Positions 50,439-59,135 of a DNA stretch of 64,000 nt are shown here, one piece after another. The first letter of the stretch is position 1. Each line of letters begins with the position of its first letter. Under the pieces are notes generated by a model, which had not been told where the DNA came from, made no database searches, and saw only the letters and a program-made list of their open reading frames with translations. A program made the translations under genes and the position numbers. Origin of the DNA: VRUE01 sp963703235 (GTDB lineage: Bacteria; Actinomycetota; Thermoleophilia; Solirubrobacterales; 70-9); contig OY969802.1 in NCBI GenBank assembly GCA_963703235.1, forward strand, positions 1,364,001 through 1,428,000. The letters are read 5' to 3'.

Positions 50439-51968
50439 ATGTCCGAGCCAAGCACTAGCTTTACGGAAATGCCGACCGCCTCCAGGTCCAGCGGGGCTGG
50501 CCGACAGCCTTTTAATTTGCGGCCCCTTGCAGTCGATTTATTTGCCGGAGCAGGCGGGCTTTCGCTTGGGCTCGAGCAGGCCGGCTTCGATGTCGTCGCT
50601 GCCGTCGAGTACGACCCCGTGCATGCTGCCACTCACGAGTTCAATTTCCCCTGCACCAAAGTCCTTTGCGCCGACATCGCCGCGCCGTTGAGCACCACGG
50701 ACCTACTTCATGCTGCAAAAGCAGGCTTCATTGGACATGGACGGGATCTGGCCGAATGGGATGGAGAGCTGGACCTCGTCGCCGGCGGCCCGCCATGCCA
50801 AGGTTTCTCGTCTATAGGAAAGCGGCTGATAGACGATGCTCGCAATCAGCTCGTTTTTCATTTTTTCAGAATTATCTCCGAGCTACGCCCACGTTATTTC
50901 GTTATGGAGAATGTTCCCGGCATAGTCAAAGGTGGTCACGCCGATATTCTGATGCAGTTAATTGACGAATTTGAAGGGGTCGGTTATCTGTTTCCAGAGA
51001 AGCAGAAATATCAGATTTTGAATGCTGCCGATTTTGGCGTTCCGCAAGAGAGGCTCCGACTATTCCTGGTAGGTACGCGGGAGGATCAGAAAACTATCGC
51101 GAGCGCCCCCGAACCCACGGTCCAGGCAGTCCCCAAGCGATCCCTGGATTGCACACCTCGGGTTGATACCAATCTACCTGTAGGTCCGACTGTTTGGGAC
51201 GCGATAGGTGACCTTCCTAACTCTTCTCGCTTTTCTTCTCTATTTACTTCGGACGAGGTCCTTCTATCCCAACAAACTATGCAGACAATGGATTCCAAGT
51301 CGGGTTTCTATGCGAGGTTGATGCGAGGCCTCGCTCGGGAGCAAAGCGATCTTTCATATCCACGAGCATGGAATCCTGCACTGCTCACCGGTGCGATGCG
51401 AACCGCGCATACCGATAAGTCGATCCGTCGGTTTAGGGCAACTAAACCTGGGGATACCGAGCCTATAAGCCGGTTTTACAGACTCGATCCAAACGGGCTA
51501 TGCAATACGCTGCGGGCCGGTAGCGGAAGCGAGCGAGGTGCGTTTACTTCGCCCCGGCCACTCCATCCCTTCCTACCGAGGGTCCTATCTAACCGCGAGG
51601 CGGCCAGACTTCACTCCTTTCCGGATTGGTTTCGAGTTCATGTCACGAAGTGGCATGGCTTTAGACAGATAGGTAATGCCGTTGCACCGCTTGTAGGAAG
51701 AGCTGTCGGCCGTCAGATCGTCGAAGCCCTAAACCTCACTCCCTCACTGCCGGCCCACGCACTCGACCTTGGCGATAAGTGTTTGCTGCAATTCACGATG
51801 CAGGCAGCTACCGCACACTTTGGCGTTGACAGCGATGCCATTCCTCCACCCAGAACCCGAAGAGCACATCGCCAATTGCCGGAGCCAGCTAAGCGCAATC
51901 GAAGGACCGCAGCTCAGCCCTCGAGCAAACGGCCACGTGCGTCCGCTGCTGTGTTCGCTAGCAAGTAG
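50439..51968 (+). CDS. DNA (cytosine-5) methyltransferase
   Basis: The protein is 509 residues from ATG 50439; the frame is open to ATG 50346 but that would overlap vsr. Motif I DLFAGAGGLSLG, motif IV GGPPCQGFSS with catalytic Cys120, motif VI ENVPG, motif VIII QERLRLFLVG, and late QIGNAV (motif X) are all in order. The variable region between VIII and IX (roughly residues 230-385) is long and should define the target sequence. The C-terminal 80 residues are basic and unlike the family. It is flanked by vsr and a nuclease-like gene, as in type II restriction-modification loci. Confidence 0.93.
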   Translation: MSEPSTSFTEMPTASRSSGAGRQPFNLRPLAVDLFAGAGGLSLGLEQAGFDVVAAVEYDPVHAATHEFNFPCTKVLCADIAAPLSTTDLLHAAKAGFIGHGRDLAEWDGELDLVAGGPPCQGFSSIGKRLIDDARNQLVFHFFRIISELRPRYFVMENVPGIVKGGHADILMQLIDEFEGVGYLFPEKQKYQILNAADFGVPQERLRLFLVGTREDQKTIASAPEPTVQAVPKRSLDCTPRVDTNLPVGPTVWDAIGDLPNSSRFSSLFTSDEVLLSQQTMQTMDSKSGFYARLMRGLAREQSDLSYPRAWNPALLTGAMRTAHTDKSIRRFRATKPGDTEPISRFYRLDPNGLCNTLRAGSGSERGAFTSPRPLHPFLPRVLSNREAARLHSFPDWFRVHVTKWHGFRQIGNAVAPLVGRAVGRQIVEALNLTPSLPAHALDLGDKCLLQFTMQAATAHFGVDSDAIPPPRTRRAHRQLPEPAKRNRRTAAQPSSKRPRASAAVFASK

Positions 51969-51970
51969 TC

Positions 51971-52774
51971 TCAGCCTATCCCCGGAACAGGCGGGTCAAG
52001 GCGGTACAGACCCTCGCTTACTTTTGTCAGAGGCGAGATCCTTTTATCGAACTCGACGATCCAAATAAGGCCGCCAGTCAGTGCCTTTACCCCCATGGGG
52101 AGCACATCTGCCCCTCCTGACGTTTCCACAACCCGTTTCGCGCCGCGTTCTATCTGATCTTCATCGAGTACCTCGCGTGGCCCCTTCATCTCGCAGCTGA
52201 TAAGGAACTTATTCTCATCTATCGAAGTCGCCAAGTAAATGGCGTCCACCTCCGCCTGTCCCAGCTCGACGTTGGACTGGAGGAGCTCCAGTCCTATGAG
52301 CTCGATCGGGCTATTCAGTGCAAGGTGCGTATGCACAACACCGAGGTTGGTCACGACATGCGTGAGCCAGGTCTCGTGGGGACGCCCGAAAGTGCGAGAC
52401 GCCGGCGGCAAGCTAAGGCTCTGAACCCGATGTGGATTCGCAAGTAGCGAAGGGTCCGGATCGGTAGTCAGAAAAGCGGTTTCCTGTCCCGGGGGGAGAC
52501 GGACAAAGCGAAAGCAACGACCCTCCCCTGGGTCCTGACGCGCAGTCCAACCCTCAGCCACAACCGCCGCCGGGAACGCGCTGTTCCGGTTTGGGCTGCG
52601 AACGATGTCCTTCATGAAGTTCGCTGGGTTCCGGGTTGAGAGTCCTCCTTCTGCCTCGCGAATGGCGGCGGATACTTGCTCCAGGGTCACGATCTCGTCG
52701 CTGAGGGTGTCAGTCCCCGGGTCATAGCGCTGAAAAAACAACCGCTCGATTATTGGTGTCTTTTCGCTCGTCAT
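51971..52774 (-). CDS. Putative type II restriction endonuclease, PD-(D/E)XK-like
   Basis: The protein has 267 residues and ends 2 bases from the methyltransferase stop (convergent). I recognise no named family. Near residues 175-197 the sequence VDAIYLATSIDENKFLISC runs from Asp177 to Glu195-M-Lys197. This spacing of an Asp, a hydrophobic beta hairpin, then E-x-K is the PD-(D/E)XK nuclease pattern. The following GPREVLDEDQIERGAKRV helix is also as in that fold. With vsr and the methyltransferase adjacent, a restriction endonuclease is the best reading. The AT-richer composition matches the other two genes. Without similarity or activity data, this is an inference. Confidence 0.6.
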   Translation of the reverse strand: MTSEKTPIIERLFFQRYDPGTDTLSDEIVTLEQVSAAIREAEGGLSTRNPANFMKDIVRSPNRNSAFPAAVVAEGWTARQDPGEGRCFRFVRLPPGQETAFLTTDPDPSLLANPHRVQSLSLPPASRTFGRPHETWLTHVVTNLGVVHTHLALNSPIELIGLELLQSNVELGQAEVDAIYLATSIDENKFLISCEMKGPREVLDEDQIERGAKRVVETSGGADVLPMGVKALTGGLIWIVEFDKRISPLTKVSEGLYRLDPPVPGIG

Positions 52775-52816
52775 ACGGGTGGCCTTAGCTCTTGGGAACG
52801 GCTCTCGGAGCTGAAA

Positions 52817-53524
52817 TTAAGCCGGAACCTCGCGAGAGGCCAGGTGCGCGGCGACCTTGCGCTTGACGCGCTGGAGGGCGTTGTCGACGGTCTTGGTGTC
52901 GCACTCGAGGCGCTCGGCGGTGGCCTCGTAGGAGTGGCCGTCGAGGTAGAGGGAGAGGACGCTGCTCTCCAGGTCCGAGAGGACGCCGGTGGTGCCGGAG
53001 AGGCAGGAGACGAGGCTCTCCAGCTCTTCGCTGGCGATCACCTGGTTGACCGGGTCGGCGACGCTGGGGCCGGGCAGGATCTCGTCGAGGGTCGTGTCGG
53101 AGTCGCCGGCGGCGGCCGGGGTCTGGCTGAAGGAGACGTACTGGTTGAGGGGGGTGTGCTTGTTGCGGGTCGCGGTCTTGACCGCGGTGATGATCTGGCG
53201 GGTGATGCAGAGCTCGGCGAAGCTGCGGAAGCTCGACTCGCGGTCGCTGCGGTAGTCGCGGACGGCCTTGTAGAGGCCGAGCAGGCCTTCCTGGATCAGA
53301 TCGTCGCTCTCTCCTCCGAGCAGGAAGTAGGAAGAGGCCTTGAGGCGGACGAAGCCGCGGTAGCGACGGACGATCGCGTCGTAGGCGTCGGTGCGGCCAT
53401 CCTTGGCGAGGGCAACCAGATAGTGATCATCAAGCTCAGGTTGAGAGTTAGGTTCAGCCCGGGTGGAGCCGTTCAGGCGGCCCGTCGGGAGACGAAATTC
53501 CTGCGTAGGCGTAGATAGAGCCAC
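52817..53524 (-). CDS. Sigma factor, Spo0H/SigH-like
   Basis: The protein has 235 residues and starts with GTG 53524 after AAGGAGA. Region 2 (DAYDAIVRRYRGFVRLKASSYFLLGGESDDLIQEGLLGLYKAVRDYRS) and region 4 (LSDLESSVLSLYLDGHSYEATAERLECDTKTVDNALQRVKRKV) are as in SigH/Spo0H sigma factors of Firmicutes and deep-branching actinobacteria. It should direct RNA polymerase to a stress or post-exponential regulon. A CCTCAG/CTGAGG stem-loop (53601-53619) lies in the leader region, in the 202 bases upstream that should hold the promoter. Confidence 0.9.
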   Translation of the reverse strand: MALSTPTQEFRLPTGRLNGSTRAEPNSQPELDDHYLVALAKDGRTDAYDAIVRRYRGFVRLKASSYFLLGGESDDLIQEGLLGLYKAVRDYRSDRESSFRSFAELCITRQIITAVKTATRNKHTPLNQYVSFSQTPAAAGDSDTTLDEILPGPSVADPVNQVIASEELESLVSCLSGTTGVLSDLESSVLSLYLDGHSYEATAERLECDTKTVDNALQRVKRKVAAHLASREVPA

Positions 53525-53726
53525 AGATCCTTCTCCTTGTGAGAACGAAGGGTCGTGGCGCCGCTTACCTCCCCCGAGGCGCCCTTATTGGACTGGATCA
53601 CCTCAGACTCAAGCTGAGGTTAACCCTTTATGGCGCGGTAGTCTTACCTCCCGGCAGAGTTCTGTCAACCCCCCAGCGCGAATTGCTGCAACTGCCGTTG
53701 CAGCCGATAGCGCTTTTGCCTGGGGC

Positions 53727-54374
53727 TCAGAGGCGCTGTCGAAGCGCCTCTGAGAGCAGAGCAGCAGCGGCCGCGGAGACGTTGAGCGAGTCGATTTTGC
53801 CGCGACGGGGGAGCGCCATGAAGCCGTCGCAAGCCGAGGCGACTCGGGGTCGGATGCCTTTCCCCTCTCCCCCGAGGACGAGCACCGTCGAGCCAACTAG
53901 GTGAATGTCCCACGGAGCCTTCTCGGCCTCGGCGTCGGCGCCCCAGATCCAGAATTCGGCTGCACGGGCGTCGCCGAGCCAGTCGGCGAGGTTGCGCACG
54001 CGGGCGATCTCGAGGTGCTCGACCGCCCCGGCCGAGGCCTTGCAGGCGACGGCGGTGACCTCGGCCGAGCGGCGCTCGGGGATCACGAGTCCGGCGGTGC
54101 CGGCGAACTCGGCCGACCGGGCCACGGCGCCTAGATTGCGCGGGTCCTGAACCTGGTCGAGGGCGACGAGGAGCGCGCCGTCGCGCCGCAGCAGCGCATT
54201 CGCATCGGCATAGGGATACGGATCGACCTCGGCAACCACGCCCTGGTGATCCGGCGATCCGCACAACCGCTCCAGCTCTTCATTGGAGGTATCCGGCGAT
54301 CTCCAGACCCGCCGCACATTCCGCTTCCCCCGTTCCGCCTCTGCGACGGGGCGCTTTCCGTAGATCAGATTCAC
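53727..54374 (-). CDS. rlmB: 23S rRNA 2'-O-methyltransferase (TrmH/RlmB family)
   Basis: The protein is 215 residues from GTG 54374 (NLIYGKRPVAEAERG), a little short for RlmB. The substrate-binding N-terminal domain (GKRNVRRVWRSP) and the SPOUT domain are present: DQVQDPRNLGAVARSAEFAG, the GGEGKGIRPRV knot loop and IDSLNVSAAAAALLSEA. It modifies a ribose in 23S rRNA (Gm2251 in E. coli). It lies 25 bases after cysS on the same strand, a common arrangement. The upstream frame to 54719 is out-of-register coding of cysS. Confidence 0.92.
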   Translation of the reverse strand: MNLIYGKRPVAEAERGKRNVRRVWRSPDTSNEELERLCGSPDHQGVVAEVDPYPYADANALLRRDGALLVALDQVQDPRNLGAVARSAEFAGTAGLVIPERRSAEVTAVACKASAGAVEHLEIARVRNLADWLGDARAAEFWIWGADAEAEKAPWDIHLVGSTVLVLGGEGKGIRPRVASACDGFMALPRRGKIDSLNVSAAAAALLSEALRQRL

Positions 54375-54399
54375 GGCCGAGGACCCCGATACGCGCCGG

Positions 54400-55782
54400 T
54401 CACGCGCGCTCTCGAGGCACCAGCTTGGCGCCGTCAGCCCCGTCGCGAACATCCCAGCCGAGCTCGGCCAAGCGGTCGCGGATCTCGTCGGCGCGGGCGA
54501 AGTCCTTGTCGGCACGGGCCCGCTCGCGCTCCGCCAGCAGGTCCTCGGCCTCGACGTCCCCACCCGCCTCGACCTCGGCCAGGGAATCGAGCCCAACGAC
54601 GGCCAGCATCTCCCGCAGCGCCTCGGGCGCGCCCGGAAGCTCGCGCCGGTTCGCCTCGGCGACCAACTCGAAGGCCTCGGCCATGGCGCGCGGCGTGTTG
54701 AAGTCGTCGGCGAGGGCATCGAGGAAGCCGCCGAGACGGGCGGCGACGAACTCGTCCTCGCCGACCCCGTCCTCGCCCATCACGGGGCCTCCCGCCGCCG
54801 GTACCCCGTGCTCGCGGAAGAAGTTCCGCAGCCGCTCGACGCGTGCCCGCGCCTGCTCCATCTGCTCGGGCCCGAAGGCGAGCGGCTGACGGTAGTGGCC
54901 GGAGATCAGGTAGTCGACGACGGCCTCGCGCCCGTAGCGGTCGAGCGCCTCGGAGAGCTGGAAGATGTTGCCCTCCGACTTCGACATCTTCTCGGCGTCG
55001 GTCTCGACCATGCCGTTGTGCATCCAGGCACGGGCGAAGGGTCGCCCCGCCCCCTCGGACTGGGCGATCTCGTTCTCGTGATGGGGGAAGACGAGATCGG
55101 AGCCGCCGCCGTGGATCGCGAACGAGGAGCCCAGCTCGGCCTCCGCCATCGCCGAGCACTCGATGTGCCAGCCGGGGCGCCCGGGGCCCCACGGCGACTC
55201 CCAAGAGGTGTCCTCGGTTTCTTTGTGCGCCTTCCAGAGCGCGAAGTCGAGCGGGTCCTCCTTGAGCGTGACCGAGCCTGCCTCCTCCCCCTGGTCCATG
55301 TCCTCCGTCCGCCGGTTGGAAAGCTTCCCGTAGCCACCGAAGCTGCGCACCCGGTAGTAGACGTCGCCGCCTGCCTCATAAGCGTGCCCGGCCTCGATCA
55401 GGTCGGAGATCAGCGCGACGATCGGCTCGATCGACTCGGTCGCCAACGGCTCCGCGTCCGGCCGCCCCAGCCCCAGCCTGTCGGTGTCCTCGAAATAAGC
55501 CCGAGCCATCTCCTCCGCAAACGCAGTCGAAGACTCCCCAACCTTCCAAGCCGCGTCATAGATCTTGTCGTTGATGTCAGTGACGTTGACGACGAGCTTC
55601 GCGCGATATCCCTCAGACTTCAGGAAACGGGCGAGGAGGGAGAAAACGACGAACGGCCGCGCATTCCCGATGTGGATCCGGCTGTAGACGGTCGGCCCAC
55701 AGGCATAGATCCCGACCTCCTGATCAGGGCCGAGCGTCCGCAGCTCACCCGTCAGCGTGTCCTTGATCCGCACCTCTCGCAT
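54400..55782 (-). CDS. cysS: Cysteinyl-tRNA synthetase
   Basis: The protein is 460 residues from ATG 55782 (MREVRIKDTLTGELRTLGP). Cys28 in YACGPTVY begins the zinc site, HIGNARPF is the HIGH motif, and KMSKSEGN is the ATP-binding motif, with the zinc Cys/His set (HIECSAM, FPHHENE) kept. It charges tRNA-Cys. A frame extension up to 55977 codes for unlikely residues and is rejected. Its leader contains a long perfect-arm palindrome at 55905-56023. rlmB follows. Confidence 0.95.
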   Translation of the reverse strand: MREVRIKDTLTGELRTLGPDQEVGIYACGPTVYSRIHIGNARPFVVFSLLARFLKSEGYRAKLVVNVTDINDKIYDAAWKVGESSTAFAEEMARAYFEDTDRLGLGRPDAEPLATESIEPIVALISDLIEAGHAYEAGGDVYYRVRSFGGYGKLSNRRTEDMDQGEEAGSVTLKEDPLDFALWKAHKETEDTSWESPWGPGRPGWHIECSAMAEAELGSSFAIHGGGSDLVFPHHENEIAQSEGAGRPFARAWMHNGMVETDAEKMSKSEGNIFQLSEALDRYGREAVVDYLISGHYRQPLAFGPEQMEQARARVERLRNFFREHGVPAAGGPVMGEDGVGEDEFVAARLGGFLDALADDFNTPRAMAEAFELVAEANRRELPGAPEALREMLAVVGLDSLAEVEAGGDVEAEDLLAERERARADKDFARADEIRDRLAELGWDVRDGADGAKLVPRERA

Positions 55783-55904
55783 CGGCGAGATGGTAAGCGG
55801 CAACCGGAAGCAACGACATCGTCGGTGCCAGTCAGCTGACGGCGCAAAGGGCTCGGCGTGTCCCGTCGTTCCAGTGTAGGTGCGGCGGGCTGACCGACCG
55901 CAGA

Positions 55905-56023
55905 GGGAGCGTCGGGGTGTCCTGCCGAGCGGCGGCGGTCTCTTTTTCGCACGTGTCCTCAGCGAGAGGCAGCGCACTTAGAGGCGAAAAAGGCAGCGCT
56001 CGGCAGGACACCCCGACGCTCCC
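55905..56023. repeat. 119-bp palindromic element with 27-bp perfect arms
   Basis: The arm at 55905-55931 and the arm at 55997-56023 are exact reverse complements over 27 bases (left arm begins GGGAGCGTCGGGG). Further in, CTTTTTCGC pairs with GCGAAAAAG, and the tip has a small CCTC/GAGG stem. It lies between the coiled-coil gene (ends 56035) and cysS (starts 55782). It may terminate the first transcript, form a structured leader for cysS, or be a mobile palindromic repeat. Confidence 0.85.
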
Positions 56024-56034
56024 CCACGCTCGAA

Positions 56035-56925
56035 TCAGAACGTCCTGTATCCAGCCCCGGACGCCGTTGCCTCGCGCTGCGCCCAATCAGGCGCCGTCTC
56101 ATCGGCCGCCGCCAGCACCTCGCGCCGCGCCCGCTTGGCGCTCGCCTTGATCTCGTCCTCGGCCGACCGGCGCAGTCGCTCTTCGCGCTGCTCGGCCTGC
56201 TTGCGGATCCGCTCGGACTCCGCCCGCAGCTGCTCCTCGGCGCGCGTTCGCGCCTTCTCCTCGGCCTCTCCTTCGACCTTGGCGACGAGCTGCTGGACCC
56301 GCTCCTCGGCCTCGCGGCGCACGTCCCGGGTCCCCTGCAGGACGCGATCCTCGATCTCGGCCTCGAGCCGGATCGCGACCTCGCGCACCTCCTCCGCCGC
56401 CGCTTCGGCGTCGGCCGCCCGTTGCTCGGCGGCGGCGACGCGCCGATCCGCTTCTTCCTGCGCTTTTTTCAAGACCTCGCCGACCCGCCGCGACGCCTCC
56501 GCTGCGACCTGCTCGGCCCTCTGCGCCTGCGCCTTCTCGGCTTCCGCCTTGGCGGCGGCGAACTGCCCAGTGAAGGCCTCGCGGTCGGCCTCGGCTCGCT
56601 GCCGTGCCTGCTCGTAGGCCTGCTCGGAGCGATCGCGAGCGGCCTCCGCGCGCGCGGCGCGCTCCTCGGCCTCTTGCCGAAGCCGGCGCTCGGCAGCGAT
56701 CCGCTCCCGCCCTTCCTCGCCGATCTTGCGCAGCGTCTCCATCGCCCGCTGCTTCACCTCGGCGCGCGTTCGCTCGGTCCCCGCCTCCGCCTTGGCGGCC
56801 TCCGCTTCGGCCGCGGCGACGCGCTCCTCGGCGACCCGGACCCACTCCAGCGCCTGCTTGGCGATGCCGTGCATCTCCTCGGTTGCGGCACCGACTGGCG
56901 TCAACTTGACTGCGGGCTCACCCAT
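56035..56925 (-). CDS. Long coiled-coil protein, unknown function
   Basis: The protein has 296 residues, almost all helical and rich in Ala, Glu and Arg (AEERVAAAEAEAAKAEAG, ADREAFTGQFAAAKAEAEKAQAQ, and many heptads), with a short non-helical N-terminus MGEPAVKLTPVG. It resembles DivIVA/FtsB-like or ATP synthase b-like coiled coils only in composition; no motif identifies it. The ATG at 56925 is good and the gene stands alone. It is unlikely to be exported, as there is no signal sequence. Confidence 0.65.
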   Translation of the reverse strand: MGEPAVKLTPVGAATEEMHGIAKQALEWVRVAEERVAAAEAEAAKAEAGTERTRAEVKQRAMETLRKIGEEGRERIAAERRLRQEAEERAARAEAARDRSEQAYEQARQRAEADREAFTGQFAAAKAEAEKAQAQRAEQVAAEASRRVGEVLKKAQEEADRRVAAAEQRAADAEAAAEEVREVAIRLEAEIEDRVLQGTRDVRREAEERVQQLVAKVEGEAEEKARTRAEEQLRAESERIRKQAEQREERLRRSAEDEIKASAKRARREVLAAADETAPDWAQREATASGAGYRTF

Positions 56926-57006
56926 GTCGCCGGAACCTACTACGGGCCGCGGAGGGCTCGCTACCCCCGCCGCCGGCGCAAAGGCCGCAATTTGCGCGGA
57001 CCCCGT

Positions 57007-58656
57007 CTATGCGGACTTCGGGGCGACGCCTTCGCGCAGGACACGCTTGAGGACCTTGCCGGTCGCGTTGCGCGGCAGCTCCTTGACGAACTCGATTTCG
57101 CGCGGCGCCTTGTAGGAGGCGAGGTTGGCCTTGATGTGGGCCTTCAGGTCTTCTTCGGAGACCTCGGACTCGGCGACCGCGACGACGAAGGCCATCAGTC
57201 GCTGCCCGTACTCCTCGTCCTCGACGCCGATCACCGCCGCCTCGACCACCGCCTCGTGGTCGGCCAGCAGATCCTCGACCTCGCGCGGGAAGACGTTCTC
57301 GCCGCCGGAGACGATCATCTCGTCGTCGCGACCGTCGATGAAGAGACGGCCGGCGGGATCGACGTGGCCGACGTCGCCGCTGCAAAGCAGGCCGTCGATC
57401 GCTTCTTTGCCGCCGCCACCGGTGTAGCCCTCGAAGGACATCTCGTTGCCGACGAAGATCCGCCCCACCTCGCCCCGCGGCACCTCGTGCCCGGCATCGT
57501 CGTAGAGGCGCACGACCGTGCCGCGCGGCGGTTGGCCCGCGGTCCCCGGCGCCGCCCGCAGGTCCTCGGGGGTGGCGACGGTCGCGTAGGCGACCTCGGT
57601 CGAGCCGTAGAGGTTGTAGACAGTGTCGCCGAAGCGGTCCATCCACTCGATCGCCAGCTCCCCCGGCAGGGCCGAGCCGGAAAGCGAGGCGATCCGCAGC
57701 GAGGAGAGGTCGTACTTGTCGAGCGTCTCGTCCGGCAGCTGCAGGATGCGCTGGACCATCACCGGCACCGCACCCAGCACCTGGGCGCGGTGCTGCTGCA
57801 CCGCCTGCAAGGTCCCCTCCGGGTCGAAGCGGCGCCGCAGCACCAGCGTCGAGGCGGTGGGCAGGCTCATGATGAAGTGAAAGAAGCCCCAGGAGTGGAA
57901 GAGGGGCGCCGCGACCATCATCGTCTCGCGGCTGCGGAAGGGGATCCTGTCGATCAGCGCCGCCAGCGCGAAGAGGCCGTCGGGGCTCGAGCGCTGAGCG
58001 CCCTTCGGCGTCCCGGTCGTGCCCGAGGTGAGGATCACGAAGCGCGGTTTGTCGGGCGGCGGCTTCAGGTTCGACTCGTCGTTGGCGGCGATCAGCGAGT
58101 CGAGCGTGCGCGCGTCGGTGTCGTCGTCGGCCCAGGCGACGATCCGCTCGACGCTCTCATCGACGCCGTCGAGCAGGGCGGCGAACTCCTCGTCGTAGAC
58201 GAGCGCCTTTGGGCCCTCGCGCCGCATCACCTCGGTCAGCTGAGGGCCAGCGAACATCGTGTTCAAGTAGAGGGCGCTGGCGCCGAGCTTGGCACTGGCG
58301 AGGGTCGCCTCGATGAAGCCGCGATGGTTGCGGCACATGATCCCGACCCCGTCGCCGTAGCCGATCCCAAGCTTGGCGAGACCGTGGGCGAGGGCGTTGG
58401 AGCGGCGATTGAGCCGCTCGAAGCTGAGCGAGCCGCGCTCGTCGATCAGCGCCGTCTCATGCGGATAGTGGATCGAGGCGGTCGTGATGCCGAGGGCGGG
58501 CGAGGCGCCCCAGCGCAGGAAAGCGGAGACGACCTTCACCGACTTGTCGGGGCGGTGCAGGCCGAGGACGCCGGCCTCGTGCAGCACCCTGAGCTCGAAC
58601 GCTTTGTCGGCAACCGCTTGGCGGGCGCTCGACGCTATGGAATCGGTCTTTCCCAT
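57007..58656 (-). CDS. Acyl-CoA synthetase (AMP-dependent synthetase/ligase)
   Basis: The protein is 549 residues from ATG 58656. The adenylation motifs are present: TSGTTGTPKGAQRS (A3), YGSTEVAYA, GEVGRIFVGN, DGRDDEMIVSGGENVFP and the C-terminal NATGKVLKR with the catalytic lysine. The enzyme activates a fatty or aromatic acid as CoA ester. It follows ispF downstream (20-base gap) and is 80 bases from the coiled-coil gene. No operator of the 36.2 kb type is seen before it. Confidence 0.92.
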   Translation of the reverse strand: MGKTDSIASSARQAVADKAFELRVLHEAGVLGLHRPDKSVKVVSAFLRWGASPALGITTASIHYPHETALIDERGSLSFERLNRRSNALAHGLAKLGIGYGDGVGIMCRNHRGFIEATLASAKLGASALYLNTMFAGPQLTEVMRREGPKALVYDEEFAALLDGVDESVERIVAWADDDTDARTLDSLIAANDESNLKPPPDKPRFVILTSGTTGTPKGAQRSSPDGLFALAALIDRIPFRSRETMMVAAPLFHSWGFFHFIMSLPTASTLVLRRRFDPEGTLQAVQQHRAQVLGAVPVMVQRILQLPDETLDKYDLSSLRIASLSGSALPGELAIEWMDRFGDTVYNLYGSTEVAYATVATPEDLRAAPGTAGQPPRGTVVRLYDDAGHEVPRGEVGRIFVGNEMSFEGYTGGGGKEAIDGLLCSGDVGHVDPAGRLFIDGRDDEMIVSGGENVFPREVEDLLADHEAVVEAAVIGVEDEEYGQRLMAFVVAVAESEVSEEDLKAHIKANLASYKAPREIEFVKELPRNATGKVLKRVLREGVAPKSA

Positions 58657-58676
58657 CGGAGCGGGAAGCCTACGTC

Positions 58677-59135
58677 CTAATCGCTCTCGATCAAAGCGAC
58701 CGCCATGCAGGCGATTCCCTCGCCGCGCCCGACCCAACCCATGCCCTCGTTGCTGGTCGCCTTGACGCTGACGCGGGCCGAGGTCGCGGCGGCGATCGTG
58801 CGCTCCATCTCGGCCCGGTGGGGAGACAAACGCGGCTGCTCGCAGACAAGGGTGGCGTCGATGTTGACGATGCGACCGCCGATCGTGCCGACGACCGTGC
58901 GCAACAGGTCGATCGAGTCGGCGTCGCGCCAGCGCTCCTCGTCATCCGGGAAGAGAGCGCCGATGTCACCGCCCCCGGCGGCACCGAGCAGGGCGTCGAT
59001 CACCGCATGGGTGAGGACGTCGGCATCGGAGTGCCCGTCGAGGCCCCGCTCGTGCTCGATTTCGACACCGCCGAGGATCAGCGGCCGCCCCTCGGCGAAA
59101 CGGTGGCTGTCGTAACCGATACCTACCGGGCTCAT
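58677..59135 (-). CDS. ispF: 2-C-methyl-D-erythritol 2,4-cyclodiphosphate synthase
   Basis: The protein has 152 residues, the usual size. Metal ligands Asp9, His11 and His43 are in GIGYDSHRF and LTHAVIDALLGA, GHSDADVL is a hallmark, and VSVKATSNEGMG plus a final GRGEGIACMAVALI complete the family pattern. It catalyses the fifth step of the MEP isoprenoid route. It overlaps by 4 bases the PHP-domain gene (ATGA). ispD is in the window, but 2.2 kb away, beyond the DUF389 gene. Confidence 0.96.
   Translation of the reverse strand: MSPVGIGYDSHRFAEGRPLILGGVEIEHERGLDGHSDADVLTHAVIDALLGAAGGGDIGALFPDDEERWRDADSIDLLRTVVGTIGGRIVNIDATLVCEQPRLSPHRAEMERTIAAATSARVSVKATSNEGMGWVGRGEGIACMAVALIESD

Noticed and set aside
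55783..56034. T-box riboswitch before cysS
   Set aside because: No T-box consensus or specifier stem was seen; the palindrome explains the structure.
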